Made by a program: the position numbers and the translations under genes | Shown: positions 34,752-45,421 of the stretch, piece after piece | Layout: each line of letters opens with the position of its first letter | How positions within the stretch are numbered: the first letter of the stretch is position 1 | The notes under the pieces: model-generated | What the model was told of the DNA's origin: nothing | Database searches by the model: none | What the model saw: only the letters and a program-made list of their open reading frames with translations | NCBI GenBank assembly: GCA_016790075.1 | Contig: JAEUPP010000077.1 | Span: 1-45,712, forward strand | Direction: 5' to 3' | Length of the DNA: 45,712 nt | Source: Rhodanobacteraceae bacterium | Lineage (GTDB): Bacteria; Pseudomonadota; Gammaproteobacteria; Xanthomonadales; Rhodanobacteraceae

Positions 34752-36062
34752 TCATCGGCCGCGCAGATTCGATTTCTTCAACAGGCTGCCGTACTGGTGC
34801 GATACCAGGTGCGCCTGTATTTGCGCGGTGAAATCCATGACCACGACAACAACAATCAGAAGCGAGGTGCCGCCAAAGTAGAACGGCACATTCCAGGCGT
34901 TGCGAAGTATGTCGGGAATCAGACACACCGCGACCAGGTAGATTGCGCCGGCGGCGGTCAGGTGCGTGAGCACCCGATCGATGTAGTCCGCAGTCGCCTT
35001 GCCGGGCCGGATACCCGGAATCAACGCCCCCTGCTTCTTCAGGTTGTCGGCCGTTTCCTGCGAATTGAACACGAGCGCCGTGTAAAAGAACGCGAAAACG
35101 ACAATCAGCACTGCAAATACGATCATGTAGACAGGCTGGCCTGGGGTGAGGCCTGTCGTGAGAATCTGCAGCCAACGAACCTCGCCCGAGTTGCTGAACC
35201 AAGTCGCCGCTGTTGCGGGGAACATGATCAGCGAGGACGCGAAGATCGCCGGGATAACACCCGACATGTTCAGCTTCAGCGGAAGGTGCGAACTCTGGTT
35301 CATGTAGGCCTTGGCACCACCCATCCGCCGCGCGTAGTTAACGGTAATGCGCCGCTGGCCACGCTCGACAAACACCACGAAGGCGGTCACGAGCAGAACG
35401 ATGGCGAGCACCGTGATGACCATGAGTGGATTAAGCTGCCCTTCGCGCGCCATATTCAGGGTGTGCACGACAGCCCCTGGCAGGCCAGCGACGATGCCGG
35501 CGAAGATCAGCAGCGAAATTCCGTTGCCGATACCGCGCTCAGTAATCTGTTCGCCTAGCCACATCAGAAACATCGTTCCGGCGGTCAGACCGACGACGGC
35601 CGCAAAAATGAAGCCGGCCCCGGGGTTGTAGACCACACCGGTCTGACCCGAAAGTGCCACGGAGACACCGAAAGCCTGAAACGCGGCCAAGCCCACGGCG
35701 CCGAAGCGTGTGTACTTGGTGATCGTACGCCGACCGGATTCGCCTTCCTTGCGTAGCTGCGCAAGGCTGGGAACCACGGTCGTGAACAACTGAACAATGA
35801 TCGACGCCGAGATGTACGGCACCACATTCAACGCGAAGATCGACATGCGCTCCAGCGCACCGCCGGAAAACATGTTGAACATGTCCAGGATGCCGCCCTG
35901 CTGTTCGATCAGGCGGGTCATGGCTTCCGGGTTCACGCCCGGCACCGGGATAAAGGTGCCGAGGCGATAGACGATCAACGCACCAATCACAAACAGGATG
36001 CGCTGCTTGATCTCGGCGAATTTCCCGAGCGAAGCCAACGCACTGGCCTGGTTTGCTGCCAT
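34752..36062 (-). CDS. secY: Protein translocase subunit SecY
   Basis: The product has 436 residues and ten membrane helices. Segments include [78 protein letters not shown] and [20 protein letters not shown]. It is the central channel of the Sec system, working with SecE, SecG and SecA or the ribosome. The C-terminal [13 protein letters not shown] matches the family. Three bases after rplO. Confidence 0.98.
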   Translation of the reverse strand: MAANQASALASLGKFAEIKQRILFVIGALIVYRLGTFIPVPGVNPEAMTRLIEQQGGILDMFNMFSGGALERMSIFALNVVPYISASIIVQLFTTVVPSLAQLRKEGESGRRTITKYTRFGAVGLAAFQAFGVSVALSGQTGVVYNPGAGFIFAAVVGLTAGTMFLMWLGEQITERGIGNGISLLIFAGIVAGLPGAVVHTLNMAREGQLNPLMVITVLAIVLLVTAFVVFVERGQRRITVNYARRMGGAKAYMNQSSHLPLKLNMSGVIPAIFASSLIMFPATAATWFSNSGEVRWLQILTTGLTPGQPVYMIVFAVLIVVFAFFYTALVFNSQETADNLKKQGALIPGIRPGKATADYIDRVLTHLTAAGAIYLVAVCLIPDILRNAWNVPFYFGGTSLLIVVVVVMDFTAQIQAHLVSHQYGSLLKKSNLRGR

Positions 36063-36065
36063 GGG

Positions 36066-36500
36066 TTACTCCACGCTGCCGCCGGCTGCCTCGATCGCGG
36101 CCTTGGCGCCGGCGGTAACCGCCACGCCCTTCAGCTTGACCGCGCGCTTGATGTCACCCTTCTTCACAATCTTGGCGTGCTTGGCGCGCGCTTCGACCAG
36201 ACCCGCCGCGCGCAGTACGTCGAAATCGATGACGTCGACGTTGAGCGAGTCGAGCTTGTACAGCAGAACCTCGCTGACTTCGTGCGCTGTCTTGGAGCGG
36301 AAGCCGACCTTCGGCAACCGCCGCTGCAGCGGCATCTGACCGCCTTCAAAGCCGGCCTTGACCTTACCCTTACCGGTACGCGCGTACTGGCCCTTGTGAC
36401 CACGGCCCGCGGTCTTGCCGAGGCCGGAACCGATACCGCGACCTACGCGAACGCGATCCTTACGGGCACCGTCGGCAGGCTGTAGCGTATTGAGACGCAT
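36066..36500 (-). CDS. rplO: 50S ribosomal protein L15
   Basis: The product has 144 residues: [39 protein letters not shown] and [18 protein letters not shown] are the L15 hallmarks. A late-assembly 23S rRNA-binding protein of the large subunit with a long basic N-terminal extension that threads into rRNA. Sits between rpmD and secY in the spc operon. Confidence 0.98.
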   Translation of the reverse strand: MRLNTLQPADGARKDRVRVGRGIGSGLGKTAGRGHKGQYARTGKGKVKAGFEGGQMPLQRRLPKVGFRSKTAHEVSEVLLYKLDSLNVDVIDFDVLRAAGLVEARAKHAKIVKKGDIKRAVKLKGVAVTAGAKAAIEAAGGSVE

Positions 36501-36525
36501 GATGTACTCCGAATTCCTAAAGGGC

Positions 36526-36723
36526 TCAGGCCTGGTTTTCCACGGCTACCAGGTAGTAGACCGTGTTGATGAGGCCACGCACCTGCGGGCTGTCTTTCAG
36601 TTCACGCACATCGTTGAGCTTGTTCAGGCCCAGGGCCTTCACGCTCAGACGGTGGCGTGCCTGCACTCCGCGCAAGCCTTTGACCAGGCGCACGCGTACG
36701 GTTTTTTCGGTGTTATTCGCCAT
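36526..36723 (-). CDS. rpmD: 50S ribosomal protein L30
   Basis: The product has 65 residues ([35 protein letters not shown]). A small protein of the large subunit. Its ATG lies inside the end of rpsE: the two frames overlap by 11 bases, so translation is probably coupled. Confidence 0.97.
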   Translation of the reverse strand: MANNTEKTVRVRLVKGLRGVQARHRLSVKALGLNKLNDVRELKDSPQVRGLINTVYYLVAVENQA

Positions 36724-37225
36724 GACCAGTCACCTCAGCAACGCTCTTGCCACGCTTGGCGGCGATGCGATCCGGCGAGGCCATCGCAACCAGGCCCTTG
36801 ATCGTTGCACGCACCAGATTGATGGGGTTGCGCGAACCCACGGCCTTGGCGAGAACATTCTTCACGCCGACCACTTCGAGAACCGCGCGCATGGCGCCGC
36901 CGGCAATCACGCCGGTACCAGCCGAAGCCGGCTGCATGAAGACCTTGGCAGCGCCGTGGTTGGCCTTGACGGCATGCCACAGAGTGCCCTCATTGAGTTT
37001 CACGCTGGTCATGTTGCGACGTGCGCGTTCCATCGCCTTCTGTATGGCTACCGGTACTTCACGCGCCTTGCCATAACCGAAACCGACCTTGCCATCGCCG
37101 TCACCGACGACCGTCAATGCGGTGAAGCTCATCTGCCGACCGCCCTTGACCGTTTTGGCCACGCGGTTGACGGCGATCAGCTTCTCCAGCATGCCGTCGC
37201 TGTTTTCACGTTCGTTGGAAGACAT
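36713..37225 (-). CDS. rpsE: 30S ribosomal protein S5
   Basis: The product has 170 residues. The double-stranded RNA-binding N-domain ([39 protein letters not shown]) and the C-domain ([19 protein letters not shown]) are present. It helps keep decoding accuracy at the A site. It starts after an unusual 143-bp gap from rplR, with a hairpin just before its AAGGTG ribosome-binding site. Confidence 0.98.
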   Translation of the reverse strand: MSSNERENSDGMLEKLIAVNRVAKTVKGGRQMSFTALTVVGDGDGKVGFGYGKAREVPVAIQKAMERARRNMTSVKLNEGTLWHAVKANHGAAKVFMQPASAGTGVIAGGAMRAVLEVVGVKNVLAKAVGSRNPINLVRATIKGLVAMASPDRIAAKRGKSVAEVTGHGE

Positions 37226-37368
37226 AGTGCACCTTGGTGGTCCCGCTACGGGACACTTTGCTTACGGCCTTGGGCCGCTTGGAGTTGTGTTGACTTCACT
37301 TGTCGGCAGGGCGGGAGCAAACTGCGGGCGGCCAGTCTGATCCCAAGTGCCTTGCCGGTGATACTTCG
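37226..37368 (-). promoter_or_regulatory. Enlarged rplR-rpsE intercistronic leader with hairpins
   Basis: A 143-bp non-coding gap stands where neighbouring genes of this operon are separated by 2-39 bp. On the minus strand it contains CGGCC-CAA-GGCCG and a perfect GTCCCG-TAG-CGGGAC (37240-37254) ending four bases before the ribosome-binding site of rpsE. It may control S5 synthesis or hold an internal promoter; neither is shown. Confidence 0.45.
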
Positions 37369-37722
37369 TTAGAACTTCAGGCCAGCCTCACGCGCTGCCT
37401 CGGCCAGAGCCTGGATGCGACCGTGATACTTGAAACCAGAGCGATCGAACGCAACGGCTTCAACGCCAGCAGCCTTGGCGCGTTCTGCGATCGCCTTGCC
37501 AACCGCGGCCGCGGCGGCCTTGTTCTTGGTGCCCTTGAGGCCGGAGGCCACCGACTCCTGCAACGTAGACGCTGCAGCAATGACCTTGTCGCCCGACGGG
37601 GCTATGACCTGAGCATAGAGATGCTGGCCAGTGCGATGTACGGTAAGGCGCGCGACAGCGAGTGTACGGATGCGGGCGCGCGTGGACTTGGCGCGACGCA
37701 GGCGAGAAATCTTCTTTTCCAT
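37369..37722 (-). CDS. rplR: 50S ribosomal protein L18
   Basis: The product has 117 residues beginning [24 protein letters not shown] seven bases upstream fixes ATG 37722 over two upstream ATGs. [18 protein letters not shown] and the C-terminal [20 protein letters not shown] complete the signature. It binds 5S rRNA with L5 and L25 in the central protuberance. Confidence 0.97.
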   Translation of the reverse strand: MEKKISRLRRAKSTRARIRTLAVARLTVHRTGQHLYAQVIAPSGDKVIAAASTLQESVASGLKGTKNKAAAAAVGKAIAERAKAAGVEAVAFDRSGFKYHGRIQALAEAAREAGLKF

Positions 37723-37753
37723 CGTCATTCTCCGAAGCTGAAGGGTATGGCGA

Positions 37754-37774
37754 AGCCCGGCACGAAGCCGGGCT
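37754..37774 (-). repeat. Perfect hairpin between rplF and rplR
   Basis: AGCCCGGC-N5-GCCGGGCT, an 8-bp perfect stem, lies in the 59-bp gap, 7 bases after the rplF stop. No T-run; it may stabilise the processed mRNA or modulate rplR translation. Confidence 0.5.
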
Positions 37775-37781
37775 CTCACGC

Positions 37782-38309
37782 TTAGGCCTTCTTGGCTTCC
37801 TTCAAGGTGATCTGCTCGCCGGAGTAACGCACACCCTTACCCTTGTAGGGCTCTGGCGGACGGAACCCGCGGATCTTGGCGGCAGCCTGACCAACGGCCT
37901 GTTTGTCGGCGCCCTTGATCAGGATTTCGGTCTGGGTCGGCGTTTCCATCGTGACTCCTTCCGGTGCCTTGAAGACGACCGGATGGGAGAAGCCGAGTGT
38001 CAGACTCAGATCCTTACCCTGCATCGCGGCACGGTAGCCGACGCCGACGAGCTCGAGCTTGCGGACATAGCCTTCGCTGACGCCCTTGACCATGTTGTTC
38101 AACACAGCGCGTGCGGTACCGGCAAGCTTGTCATCGGCAATCGCCGCGGGCTTGCAGGTCAACTCCGCACCACTGACGGCGATTTCCACACCAGGAAACG
38201 CGACAGACTTAAGCGAGCCCTTGGGGCCCTTGATGGTGACGCCGTCGGCGGCCACCTGACATTCGACACCCTTGGGCAGAGCGATCGGCAGTTTTGCTAC
38301 GCGGGACAT
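37782..38309 (-). CDS. rplF: 50S ribosomal protein L6
   Basis: The product has 175 residues: [41 protein letters not shown] and [16 protein letters not shown], the latter being the conserved C-terminal signature. It sits near the sarcin-ricin loop and the GTPase-associated centre. Confidence 0.98.
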   Translation of the reverse strand: MSRVAKLPIALPKGVECQVAADGVTIKGPKGSLKSVAFPGVEIAVSGAELTCKPAAIADDKLAGTARAVLNNMVKGVSEGYVRKLELVGVGYRAAMQGKDLSLTLGFSHPVVFKAPEGVTMETPTQTEILIKGADKQAVGQAAAKIRGFRPPEPYKGKGVRYSGEQITLKEAKKA

Positions 38310-38322
38310 TGGCTATCTCCTC

Positions 38323-38718
38323 TTAGGCGACCAGGCCGATGACTTCGCCGCCCAGGCCCTTAGCCCGCGCCTGCGCATCGGTCATGACGCCACTGGACGT
38401 CGAAACGATGGAGATGCCCAGACCACCCAGAACCTTGGGCAGCGCGTCCTTGCCGCGGTAAACGCGCAAGCCCGAACGCGAGACGCGTTCCAGACGCTCG
38501 ATGACCGGTTTGCCCTGGTAATACTTCAGGGCGATTTCAAGCTCCGGCTTACCTTCGACGTCGTTGATCTGGGCGTCGCGAATATAGCCTTCGTCTTTCA
38601 GCAGCTTGGCCAGGGCCAGCTTGATCTTGGAGCTCGGCATGCGCACCGTCGCCTTGCCCGTGAGTTGGGCATTGCGAATGCGAGTGAACATGTCGGCGAT
38701 GGGATCAGTCATGCTCAT
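38323..38718 (-). CDS. rpsH: 30S ribosomal protein S8
   Basis: The product has 131 residues: [36 protein letters not shown] and [22 protein letters not shown] 38718 is chosen by its AAGGA box. S8 binds helix 21 of 16S rRNA and in E. coli also represses the spc operon by binding the rplX-rplE mRNA region. Confidence 0.97.
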   Translation of the reverse strand: MSMTDPIADMFTRIRNAQLTGKATVRMPSSKIKLALAKLLKDEGYIRDAQINDVEGKPELEIALKYYQGKPVIERLERVSRSGLRVYRGKDALPKVLGGLGISIVSTSSGVMTDAQARAKGLGGEVIGLVA

Positions 38719-38757
38719 TACAGTAAATCCTTAAGTTAGCACCGATATCCGCTGGTC

Positions 38758-39063
38758 TTACCAGCTGGCTTTGCGCAGGCCGGGCACATCGCCACGCATG
38801 GTCGCCTCACGCAACTTGTTACGGCCGAGGCCGAACTTGCGGTAGACGCCGCGGCTGCGGCCGGTCAATTCACAACGATTGCGCTGACGCGAGGGACTGG
38901 AGTCGCGCGGCAGCTTCTGCAGCTTCGAGGCTGCGTCCATCTTTTCTTCGTACGAGGCTTCCACGCTGCTGACGATCTTCTTCAGTTCAGCGCGCTTGGT
39001 TGCGTACTTCTTCGCCAGCTTCTCGCGCTTGGTTTCGCGATTCACCATGCAGGTCTTTGCCAT
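38758..39063 (-). CDS. rpsN: 30S ribosomal protein S14
   Basis: The product has 101 residues beginning [20 protein letters not shown], with [20 protein letters not shown] and a C-terminal PGLRKASW. This is the long, zinc-free (C-minus) form lacking the CxxC pairs. It sits in the head of the small subunit. The open frame extends upstream, but the family start is at ATG 39063. Confidence 0.97.
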   Translation of the reverse strand: MAKTCMVNRETKREKLAKKYATKRAELKKIVSSVEASYEEKMDAASKLQKLPRDSSPSRQRNRCELTGRSRGVYRKFGLGRNKLREATMRGDVPGLRKASW

Positions 39064-39079
39064 TTCGGAATCCTCGAAA

Positions 39080-39619
39080 TCAGTTACGGAACGGGAAGCT
39101 GAATGCTTCGAGCAGGGCGCGGGCTTCTTCGTCGGATTTCGCCGTCGTCGCGATCGAGATATCCATGCCGCGCATGGCATCGACCTGATCGAAATCGATT
39201 TCCGGGAAGATGATCTGTTCCTTGACGCCCATGTTGTAGTTGCCACGGCCGTCAAAAGCACGGCCCGAGACTCCGCGGAAGTCACGAACGCGTGGCAGCG
39301 CGACGCTGATCAGACGGTCAAGAAACTCGAACATATGAGCGCGACGCAGCGTGACCTTGCAGCCGATCGGCCAGCCTTCACGGATCTTGAACGAGGCGAC
39401 CGAAACACGCGCCTTGGTCGTAACCGGCTTCTGGCCCGAGATCTTGGCCATGTCGTCAACGGCGTTTTCAAGCACCTTCTTGTTGCCGACCGCTTCGCCC
39501 ACGCCCATATTCAGCGTGATCTTGGTCAGACGAGGCACCTGCATGATGTTGGCGTAGCCGAAGCGCTCCATCAGCTTGGGCACGACGACATCTTTATAGT
39601 GTTTTTCAAGGCGGGTCAT
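39080..39619 (-). CDS. rplE: 50S ribosomal protein L5
   Basis: The product has 179 residues, exactly the usual length, starting at ATG 39619 ([20 protein letters not shown]). [20 protein letters not shown] and [20 protein letters not shown] are diagnostic. It binds 5S rRNA and contacts the P-site tRNA across bridge B1b. Confidence 0.98.
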   Translation of the reverse strand: MTRLEKHYKDVVVPKLMERFGYANIMQVPRLTKITLNMGVGEAVGNKKVLENAVDDMAKISGQKPVTTKARVSVASFKIREGWPIGCKVTLRRAHMFEFLDRLISVALPRVRDFRGVSGRAFDGRGNYNMGVKEQIIFPEIDFDQVDAMRGMDISIATTAKSDEEARALLEAFSFPFRN

Positions 39620-39630
39620 TACGGCAATCC

Positions 39631-39945
39631 TCAAGCGTCAACCATTTCGCCGGACTTGCGGAATACGCGTACTTTGCGGCCGTCCTCGAGGACTTTATAG
39701 CCGACGCGTTCGCCCTTGCCCGTCGCCGGATTGACTAGCTGCACGTTGGAATTATGGATGGAGGCCTCACGTTCGATGATGCCGCCCGCCTGGTTGGCCT
39801 GCGGATTCGGTTTCGTGTGGCGCTTGACCAGATTGAGGCCGGACACGAATACGCGATCTTCCGCGACCCGCAGAACTTCGCCCGTCTGACCTTTGTTCTT
39901 ACCGGTGATCACGACCACGCGATCACCCTTACGGATACGATTCAT
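39631..39945 (-). CDS. rplX: 50S ribosomal protein L24
   Basis: The product has 104 residues. The KOW motif is [20 protein letters not shown], followed by [20 protein letters not shown]. It is one of the two assembly-initiator proteins of the large subunit and binds the 5' domain of 23S rRNA. Confidence 0.98.
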   Translation of the reverse strand: MNRIRKGDRVVVITGKNKGQTGEVLRVAEDRVFVSGLNLVKRHTKPNPQANQAGGIIEREASIHNSNVQLVNPATGKGERVGYKVLEDGRKVRVFRKSGEMVDA

Positions 39946-39958
39946 GACGTAAACCCCG

Positions 39959-40327
39959 TTACAGCACTTCGGGCGCGAGCGAAACGATCTTCATGAACTT
40001 CTCGCCACGCAGTTCACGCGTGACCGGTCCGAAGATGCGCGTGCCGATCGGCTCGAGCTTGTTGTTAAGCAGTACGGCAGCGTTGCCGTCAAAGCGGATC
40101 AGTGAACCGTCGGCGCGACGCACACCTTTTTTGGTGCGCACGACAACCGCGTCATAAACCTCGCCTTTCTTCACTTTGCCGCGCGGGATTGCATCCTTGA
40201 CCGTGACCTTGATGATGTCACCGATCGCAGCATAACGGCGCTTGGATCCGCCCAGCACCTTGATACACATCAGTTCGCGCGCGCCCGAGTTATCGGCGGC
40301 GGCGAGATAGGTCTGCATCTGAATCAT
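39959..40327 (-). CDS. rplN: 50S ribosomal protein L14
   Basis: The product has 122 residues: [40 protein letters not shown] and [20 protein letters not shown]. It contacts S12 and 16S rRNA at an intersubunit bridge. First gene of the spc-operon segment, 23 bases after rpsQ with no separate promoter visible. Confidence 0.98.
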   Translation of the reverse strand: MIQMQTYLAAADNSGARELMCIKVLGGSKRRYAAIGDIIKVTVKDAIPRGKVKKGEVYDAVVVRTKKGVRRADGSLIRFDGNAAVLLNNKLEPIGTRIFGPVTRELRGEKFMKIVSLAPEVL

Positions 40328-40350
40328 GATCGTTTCTCCTCAGACCAGTC

Positions 40351-40614
40351 TTACTGCGCAGCGCGGGCGACGATCTCGACCACGCGGAAGTTCTTGGTCT
40401 TGGACAGCGGCGCGCATTCCTGGATGCGGACGACGTCGCCTTCCTGACACTCGTTCTTCTCGTCGTGAGCGTGATACTTGGTGGAACGGCGGATGATTTT
40501 GCCGTACAGCTCGTGCTGAACCTGACGTTCGACCAGCACGGTCACCGTCTTGCTCATCTTGTTGCTGACTACGCGCCCTTGAATGGTGCGGCCAGCCTTT
40601 TCGTTATCGGTCAT
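40351..40614 (-). CDS. rpsQ: 30S ribosomal protein S17
   Basis: The product has 87 residues. The OB-fold protein shows [20 protein letters not shown] and [20 protein letters not shown]. It is a primary 16S rRNA binder of the 5' domain and closes the classical S10-operon gene set. Confidence 0.97.
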   Translation of the reverse strand: MTDNEKAGRTIQGRVVSNKMSKTVTVLVERQVQHELYGKIIRRSTKYHAHDEKNECQEGDVVRIQECAPLSKTKNFRVVEIVARAAQ

Positions 40615-40625
40615 GGCGTCGGTCC

Positions 40626-40814
40626 TTACTTCTTCTGGCCGAGCAGCATCTTGACCGTCGCGATTTCGCGACGAACGCGCGAAATCTGATGCGTCTGGGT
40701 CAGCTGACCGGAGCCCTTTTGCATACGCAGCTTGAACTGCTCGTTGCGCAGTTCGCCGAGATGGGCGGTGAGGTCCTGCGCGGACTTGGTACGAAGTTCT
40801 TTCAGTTCCATCAC
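40626..40814 (-). CDS. rpmC: 50S ribosomal protein L29
   Basis: The product has 62 residues (or 61 from the second Met): [20 protein letters not shown] and [17 protein letters not shown]. It lies at the tunnel exit next to L23, the docking site of trigger factor and SRP. Its ATG overlaps the rplP stop (ATGA). Confidence 0.96.
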   Translation of the reverse strand: MMELKELRTKSAQDLTAHLGELRNEQFKLRMQKGSGQLTQTHQISRVRREIATVKMLLGQKK

Positions 40815-41224
40815 AGCACCGTGCGGGTCACGAATTGGGTCTTGACCGAGAGCTTGGCAGCAGCGAGGCGGAACGCTTCACGTGCTGCGGCTTCATCGAC
40901 GCCCTCGATTTCGTACAACATGCGGCCCGGCTGAATGGGTGCGACCCAGTATTCGACGTTGCCCTTACCAGCGCCCATTCGAACTTCAATCGGCTTCTTG
41001 GTAATCGGCTTGTCCGGGAACACACGAATCCAGAGTTTGCCACCACGCTTGACGAAACGCGTGATGCAACGACGGGCGGCTTCGATCTGGCGCGAGGTCA
41101 GCTGACCGAACTCGGTCGACTTAAGGCCGTATTCGCCAAAGCTGACCTTGTTCGCGACGAAGCTAAGGCCTTCGTTGCGGCCCTTAAATACCTTGCGGTA
41201 CTTGGTACGCTTGGGTTGCAGCAT
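40811..41224 (-). CDS. rplP: 50S ribosomal protein L16
   Basis: The product has 137 residues: [40 protein letters not shown] and [20 protein letters not shown]. It organises the A-site architecture of the large subunit. The Arg of the RVFPDKP segment, hydroxylated by the oxygenase YcfD/RoxA in E. coli, is present ([14 protein letters not shown]). Confidence 0.98.
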   Translation of the reverse strand: MLQPKRTKYRKVFKGRNEGLSFVANKVSFGEYGLKSTEFGQLTSRQIEAARRCITRFVKRGGKLWIRVFPDKPITKKPIEVRMGAGKGNVEYWVAPIQPGRMLYEIEGVDEAAAREAFRLAAAKLSVKTQFVTRTVL

Positions 41225-41226
41225 GA

Positions 41227-41934
41227 TCAGGCTCCTTGCTTCGGCGCGCGGCGCTGCGGACGCTCTTCGCTGGCCTCGGCCTTGGCAGCTTCAGCCGCCT
41301 GGGCGAGGTCGAAGATTTCGCCTTTGTAGACCCACACCTTGATACCAATGATGCCGTAGGTGGTGGTCGCTTCCGCGAAGCCATAGTCGATGTCGGCGCG
41401 CAGGGTGTGCAGCGGCACACGGCCTTCGCGATACCACTCCGAACGCGCAATTTCCGCACCGTTCAGTCGGCCTGCAACGTTGACCTTGATGCCCAGCGCA
41501 CCTATGCGCATCGCGTTCTGCACGGCGCGCTTCATGGCGCGGCGGAACATGATGCGGCGCTCAAGCTGTTGCGCGATCGACTCAGCTACAAGCTGGGCAT
41601 CGAGCTCCGGCTTGCGCACTTCCGTCACGTTGATATGAGCCGGAACGCCCATGATCGTCGAGACTTCCTTACGCAGCTTCTCGATGTCCTCGCCCTTCTT
41701 GCCGATCACTACGCCCGGCCGGGCGGTGTGAATCGTCACACGTGCCGTCTTCGCTGGGCGCTCGATCAGGATCTTGCTGATACCGGCCTGAGCGAGCTTC
41801 TTCTTGAGGACGTCGCGGACCTTGAGGTCGGCGGCCAGATAGCCGGCAAACTCACGCTTGCTGGCATACCACTTGGAGTTCCACTCCTTGGCGATGCCAA
41901 GGCGGATACCGGTAGGATGAACTTTGTGACCCAT
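41227..41934 (-). CDS. rpsC: 30S ribosomal protein S3
   Basis: The product has 235 residues. [20 protein letters not shown] begins it, the KH domain has the [14 protein letters not shown] loop, and the C-domain has [20 protein letters not shown] and [14 protein letters not shown]. With S4 and S5 it forms the mRNA entry tunnel and helicase. The C-terminal tail is Glu/Ala/Arg-rich. Confidence 0.98.
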   Translation of the reverse strand: MGHKVHPTGIRLGIAKEWNSKWYASKREFAGYLAADLKVRDVLKKKLAQAGISKILIERPAKTARVTIHTARPGVVIGKKGEDIEKLRKEVSTIMGVPAHINVTEVRKPELDAQLVAESIAQQLERRIMFRRAMKRAVQNAMRIGALGIKVNVAGRLNGAEIARSEWYREGRVPLHTLRADIDYGFAEATTTYGIIGIKVWVYKGEIFDLAQAAEAAKAEASEERPQRRAPKQGA

Positions 41935-41951
41935 CGTTCTAAGTCCTTCGC

Positions 41952-42287
41952 TTAGCTGCCGGTACCGACAACCACAGTAATGTGGCTGGTCCGCTTGATG
42001 ATGCGCGTGCCGCGGCCCTTGGCGCGGGCGGCGAAACGCTTCAGGGTCGGGCCCTCGTCGACGAAGATCTTTGCGACCTTGAGTTCGTCGACGTCAGCAC
42101 CGTCGTTGTTTTCGGCGTTGGCGATAGCCGACAGCAGCACCTTCTTGACGAGGTGCGCCGCCTTCTTGTCGCTGAACGTGAGCAGATTAGTGGCGCGGTC
42201 GACCGGCATGCCACGAACCTGGTCAGCGACCAGGCGGACCTTCTGCGGCGAAATGCGCGCGCTGCGCAGGATTGCTTTGGTTTCCAT
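41952..42287 (-). CDS. rplV: 50S ribosomal protein L22
   Basis: The product has 111 residues: [20 protein letters not shown] and [20 protein letters not shown], with the beta-hairpin [14 protein letters not shown] that lines the exit tunnel. An early 23S rRNA assembly protein, and a known site of macrolide-related changes. Confidence 0.98.
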   Translation of the reverse strand: METKAILRSARISPQKVRLVADQVRGMPVDRATNLLTFSDKKAAHLVKKVLLSAIANAENNDGADVDELKVAKIFVDEGPTLKRFAARAKGRGTRIIKRTSHITVVVGTGS

Positions 42288-42298
42288 CGCAGTGCCCC

Positions 42299-42577
42299 TT
42301 ACTTCTTATCGGCTTTCTTGTCGCCGGAGTGACCCTTGAACGTACGGGTCACGGCGAACTCGCCGAGCTTGTGGCCGACCATGTTTTCATTGACCAGCAC
42401 CGGAATATGAGCCTTGCCGTTGTGGACAGCGATCGTGAGACCGACCATCTGCGGCAGGATCATCGAACGGCGCGACCAAGTCTTGATCGGGCGCTTGTTG
42501 TTGGCAGCCGCAGCGGCCTCCACCTTCTTCTGCAGGTGAAGATCGATGAACGGACCTTTCTTCAGTGAACGAGCCAT
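42299..42577 (-). CDS. rpsS: 30S ribosomal protein S19
   Basis: The product has 92 residues: [40 protein letters not shown] and [20 protein letters not shown]. With S13 it binds the head of the small subunit. The C-terminus ends SGDKKADKK, a common basic tail. Confidence 0.98.
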   Translation of the reverse strand: MARSLKKGPFIDLHLQKKVEAAAAANNKRPIKTWSRRSMILPQMVGLTIAVHNGKAHIPVLVNENMVGHKLGEFAVTRTFKGHSGDKKADKK

Positions 42578-42589
42578 GATGAGTACCTA

Positions 42590-43417
42590 TCAGCCGCGAC
42601 GATCGCGCACGATGAACTGGGAAGTGCGCTTGTTTTTGCGCGTCTTGTAACCCTTGGTCGGCATGCCCCACGGCGAAACCGGATGCGGATTACCCTGTCC
42701 GGCGCGGGCCTCACCACCACCGTGCGGATGGTCGACCGGGTTCATCGCCGCACCACGAACGGTGGGACGAACACCACGCCAACGCTGCGCACCAGCCTTG
42801 CCGATGTTTTCGAGGTTGTGCTCTGAATTGCCGACTTCACCCAACGTCGCAACGCAGTCCGCCGGCACCTTGCGCATTTCGCCCGAGCGTAGGCGCAGCG
42901 TAGCGTAGCCACCTTCACGGGCGACGAGCTGAGCCGAACCACCGGCGGCGCGCGCAATCTGTGCACCCTTGCCCGGCTTCATCTCGATGCAGTGCACGGT
43001 CGAGCCGACCGGGATGTTACGCAGCGGCAGCGCGTTGCCTACCTTGATCGGGGCGTCGCGGCCAGCCATGAGCTGATCGCCTTCTTTCACGCCTTTCGGC
43101 GCGATGATGTAGCGACGCTCACCGTCGGCGTAGCAGAGCAGCGCGATATGCGCTGTACGATTCGGGTCGTATTCGAGGCGTTCGACGCGCGCGGGAATAC
43201 CTTCCTTGTCACGCTTAAAGTCGATGATGCGATAGTGCTGCTTGGAGCCACCACCTTTGTGACGGGTGGTGATACGGCCATTGTTGTTGCGGCCGCCAGT
43301 CTTGTTCTGTGCTTCGGTCAGCGCGGCATGCGGCGAGCCCTTGTGAAGGCCCGGCGTCACCACGCGAACCATTGCGCGGCGTCCAGCAGAAGTTGGCTTG
43401 TAATCAATCAGTGCCAT
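42590..43417 (-). CDS. rplB: 50S ribosomal protein L2
   Basis: The product has 275 residues. Signatures include [27 protein letters not shown]-type loops ([20 protein letters not shown]) and the peptidyl-transferase-associated [20 protein letters not shown]. It contacts the peptidyl transferase centre and joins the subunits. Confidence 0.98.
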   Translation of the reverse strand: MALIDYKPTSAGRRAMVRVVTPGLHKGSPHAALTEAQNKTGGRNNNGRITTRHKGGGSKQHYRIIDFKRDKEGIPARVERLEYDPNRTAHIALLCYADGERRYIIAPKGVKEGDQLMAGRDAPIKVGNALPLRNIPVGSTVHCIEMKPGKGAQIARAAGGSAQLVAREGGYATLRLRSGEMRKVPADCVATLGEVGNSEHNLENIGKAGAQRWRGVRPTVRGAAMNPVDHPHGGGEARAGQGNPHPVSPWGMPTKGYKTRKNKRTSQFIVRDRRG

Positions 43418-43429
43418 GGGTTTCCCACC

Positions 43430-43720
43430 TTAGGCCTTGGCCGTTACGTCGATGCTCTGACCCTCGGCAAGGCGGACATACGCCTTACGCTGGTCGGAAC
43501 GACGGCCCGAACGGAAACGGAAGGTCTTGGTCTTGCCCTTGGCATTGACCACATTGACCGCCTCGACGGTGACGCTGAAGAGCTGCTCGATCGCGGCTTT
43601 CACGTCAGCTTTGGTCGCAGTCGACGCGACCTCAAACACATACTGGTTGGACTCGGCCAGGCGCGCTGTTTTTTCCGAGATGCGCGGCGCACGAATCACA
43701 TTCAGGAGACGCTCGTTCAT
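43430..43720 (-). CDS. rplW: 50S ribosomal protein L23
   Basis: The product has 96 residues: [40 protein letters not shown] and [20 protein letters not shown]. It docks trigger factor and SRP at the exit tunnel. ATG 43720 overlaps the rplD stop (ATGA) and is preferred to a GTG nine bases earlier. Confidence 0.97.
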   Translation of the reverse strand: MNERLLNVIRAPRISEKTARLAESNQYVFEVASTATKADVKAAIEQLFSVTVEAVNVVNAKGKTKTFRFRSGRRSDQRKAYVRLAEGQSIDVTAKA

Positions 43721-44322
43721 GCCAGCCACTCCTCGATCTTCTTGACTGCATCGACGGTGACAACAACGTGATCGGCGCGCACGAGAGCTACCGGGTTCAG
43801 CGCGTTCGTGTCGATGACTTCGAGCACTTTGTGGTTGTTGCGCGCGGCGAGATAGAGATTCTCGCTGACGTTCTCGCTGACGATGATCGTCTTGCCGTTG
43901 AAATTCATTTCACCGAGCTTGGCGACAAGACCTTTGGTCTTGGGCGCATCAACATCGAACTCGGCGACAACTTTCAAACGATCCTGGCGAACGAGCTCCG
44001 ACAGTATCGAAGCGATCGCGCCACGGAACATCTTCTTGTTGATTTTCTGCGAGAAGTCGCGCGGCTTGGCGGCAAACGCCACACCACCACCGACAAAGAT
44101 AGGGGCGCGGTAGTCGCCGTGACGAGCACCGCCACCTTTTTGCTTCTTGAACTTTTTGGTAGTACCCGAGACTTCCGAGCGCGACAGCTGCGCCTTGGTT
44201 CCGGCGCGACCGGCATTACGGTAAGCGGTCACAACCTGGTGCACCAGATCACCGCGAAACTCCTTGCCGAACACGGCATCGGAAACATTCAGCGGCGAAG
44301 CACCGATAACATTGAGTTCCAT
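43717..44322 (-). CDS. rplD: 50S ribosomal protein L4
   Basis: The product has 201 residues starting at ATG 44322 ([20 protein letters not shown]). [20 protein letters not shown] is the extended tunnel loop. In E. coli L4 also represses the S10 operon by binding its leader and inducing attenuation; the leader here has a terminator-like hairpin (45379-45412), but conservation of L4 control is not shown. Confidence 0.97.
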   Translation of the reverse strand: MELNVIGASPLNVSDAVFGKEFRGDLVHQVVTAYRNAGRAGTKAQLSRSEVSGTTKKFKKQKGGGARHGDYRAPIFVGGGVAFAAKPRDFSQKINKKMFRGAIASILSELVRQDRLKVVAEFDVDAPKTKGLVAKLGEMNFNGKTIIVSENVSENLYLAARNNHKVLEVIDTNALNPVALVRADHVVVTVDAVKKIEEWLA

Positions 44323-44333
44323 GGCGTCGCTCC

Positions 44334-44975
44334 TCAAGCCTTCGCAGCCGCGCGGATGATGACGTCACCGCCGGCGGCGCCTGGCACTGCACCCTTGATG
44401 GCGATCAGGTGACGCTCGGTGTCGATCTGCACGACTTCGAGATTCATGGCCGAACGGGTGACATTGCCCATGTGACCAGACATTTTCTTGCCCGGGAACA
44501 CACGCCCTGGCGTCTGGCGCTGGCCGATAGAGCCCGGCGCGCGATGCGACAGCGAGTTACCGTGGCTAGCGTCACCCATGGTGAAATTCCAGCGCTTGAT
44601 CGTGCCCTGGAACCCCTTGCCCTTGCTGACACCCTGAACATCGACCTTCTGGCCGACCTTGAAGACTTCATCAGCCTTCACTTCGCCGCCGACGCTGAAT
44701 CCGCCGACCTCAGCCGCGTCAACGCGGAATTCCCAAAGCCCACGCCCCGCCTCAACCTTGGCTTTGGCATAGTGACCCGCGACCGCCTTGTTGACCAGCG
44801 AAGCGCGCTTGCTGCCCGCAGCGACCTGCACCGCGTTGTAACCATCGTTCTCGGCCGTCTTGATCTGCGTGACGCGATTCGGCGTCGCTTCGATCAGGGT
44901 CACCGGAATCGAGCGCCCATCTTCAGTGAAGACCCGGCTCATGCCGCACTTGCGGCCAACCAATCCGATACTCAT
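44334..44975 (-). CDS. rplC: 50S ribosomal protein L3
   Basis: The product has 213 residues: [40 protein letters not shown] and [20 protein letters not shown] with the conserved Gln (GNxxSHRxPGSIGQ-type loop) that is methylated by PrmB in other bacteria. A primary assembly protein near the peptidyl transferase centre. Confidence 0.98.
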   Translation of the reverse strand: MSIGLVGRKCGMSRVFTEDGRSIPVTLIEATPNRVTQIKTAENDGYNAVQVAAGSKRASLVNKAVAGHYAKAKVEAGRGLWEFRVDAAEVGGFSVGGEVKADEVFKVGQKVDVQGVSKGKGFQGTIKRWNFTMGDASHGNSLSHRAPGSIGQRQTPGRVFPGKKMSGHMGNVTRSAMNLEVVQIDTERHLIAIKGAVPGAAGGDVIIRAAAKA

Positions 44976-45008
44976 GTTCGTGTCCTGTTGCCTGTGTTAC
45001 ACCCGGAC

Positions 45009-45320
45009 TCAGTACAGCTTGATTTGCACGTCCACGCCGGCGGCGAGGTCGAGCTTCATCAGGGCGTCCACGGTCTTGTCATTGGGGTCGACAATATCCA
45101 GCACGCGCTTGTGGGTGCGCGTCTCGTACTGATCACGCGCGTCTTTGTCGACGTGCGGCGATACCAGCACGGTGTAACGTTCGATCTTGGTCGGCAGCGG
45201 AATGGGACCGCGCACCTGAGCGCCGGTACGCTTCGCGGTCTCCACGATTTCACTCGCGGAGCGATCGATCAGTCGGTGATCGAATGCCTTCAGTCGAATA
45301 CGGATCTTTTGGTCCGCCAT
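45009..45320 (-). CDS. rpsJ: 30S ribosomal protein S10 (NusE)
   Basis: The product has 103 residues: [40 protein letters not shown] and [20 protein letters not shown]. It belongs to the head of the small subunit and also acts as NusE in transcription antitermination and coupling. It is the first gene of the long cluster; ATG 45320 has a GAAGGA box. Confidence 0.98.
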   Translation of the reverse strand: MADQKIRIRLKAFDHRLIDRSASEIVETAKRTGAQVRGPIPLPTKIERYTVLVSPHVDKDARDQYETRTHKRVLDIVDPNDKTVDALMKLDLAAGVDVQIKLY

Positions 45321-45378
45321 GGCCGAAATCCTTCAGTAAAAGAGCGACGGGAGGCGGCAACTTCATGTGCCGATCCCC

Positions 45379-45412
45379 AAAAAATCGGGCAGACCAGTAA
45401 ACTGGTCCGCCC
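45379..45412 (-). terminator. Terminator-like hairpin in the S10-operon leader
   Basis: On the minus strand, an 11-bp stem with one G-T wobble (GGGCGGACCAG / CTGGTCTGCCC, loop TTTA, 45387-45412) is followed by GA and T6 (45379-45384). It lies between the promoter at 45422-45450 and rpsJ, so it would form within the first ~40 nt of the mRNA. See the findings. Confidence 0.8.
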
Positions 45413-45421
45413 AGACATGAA

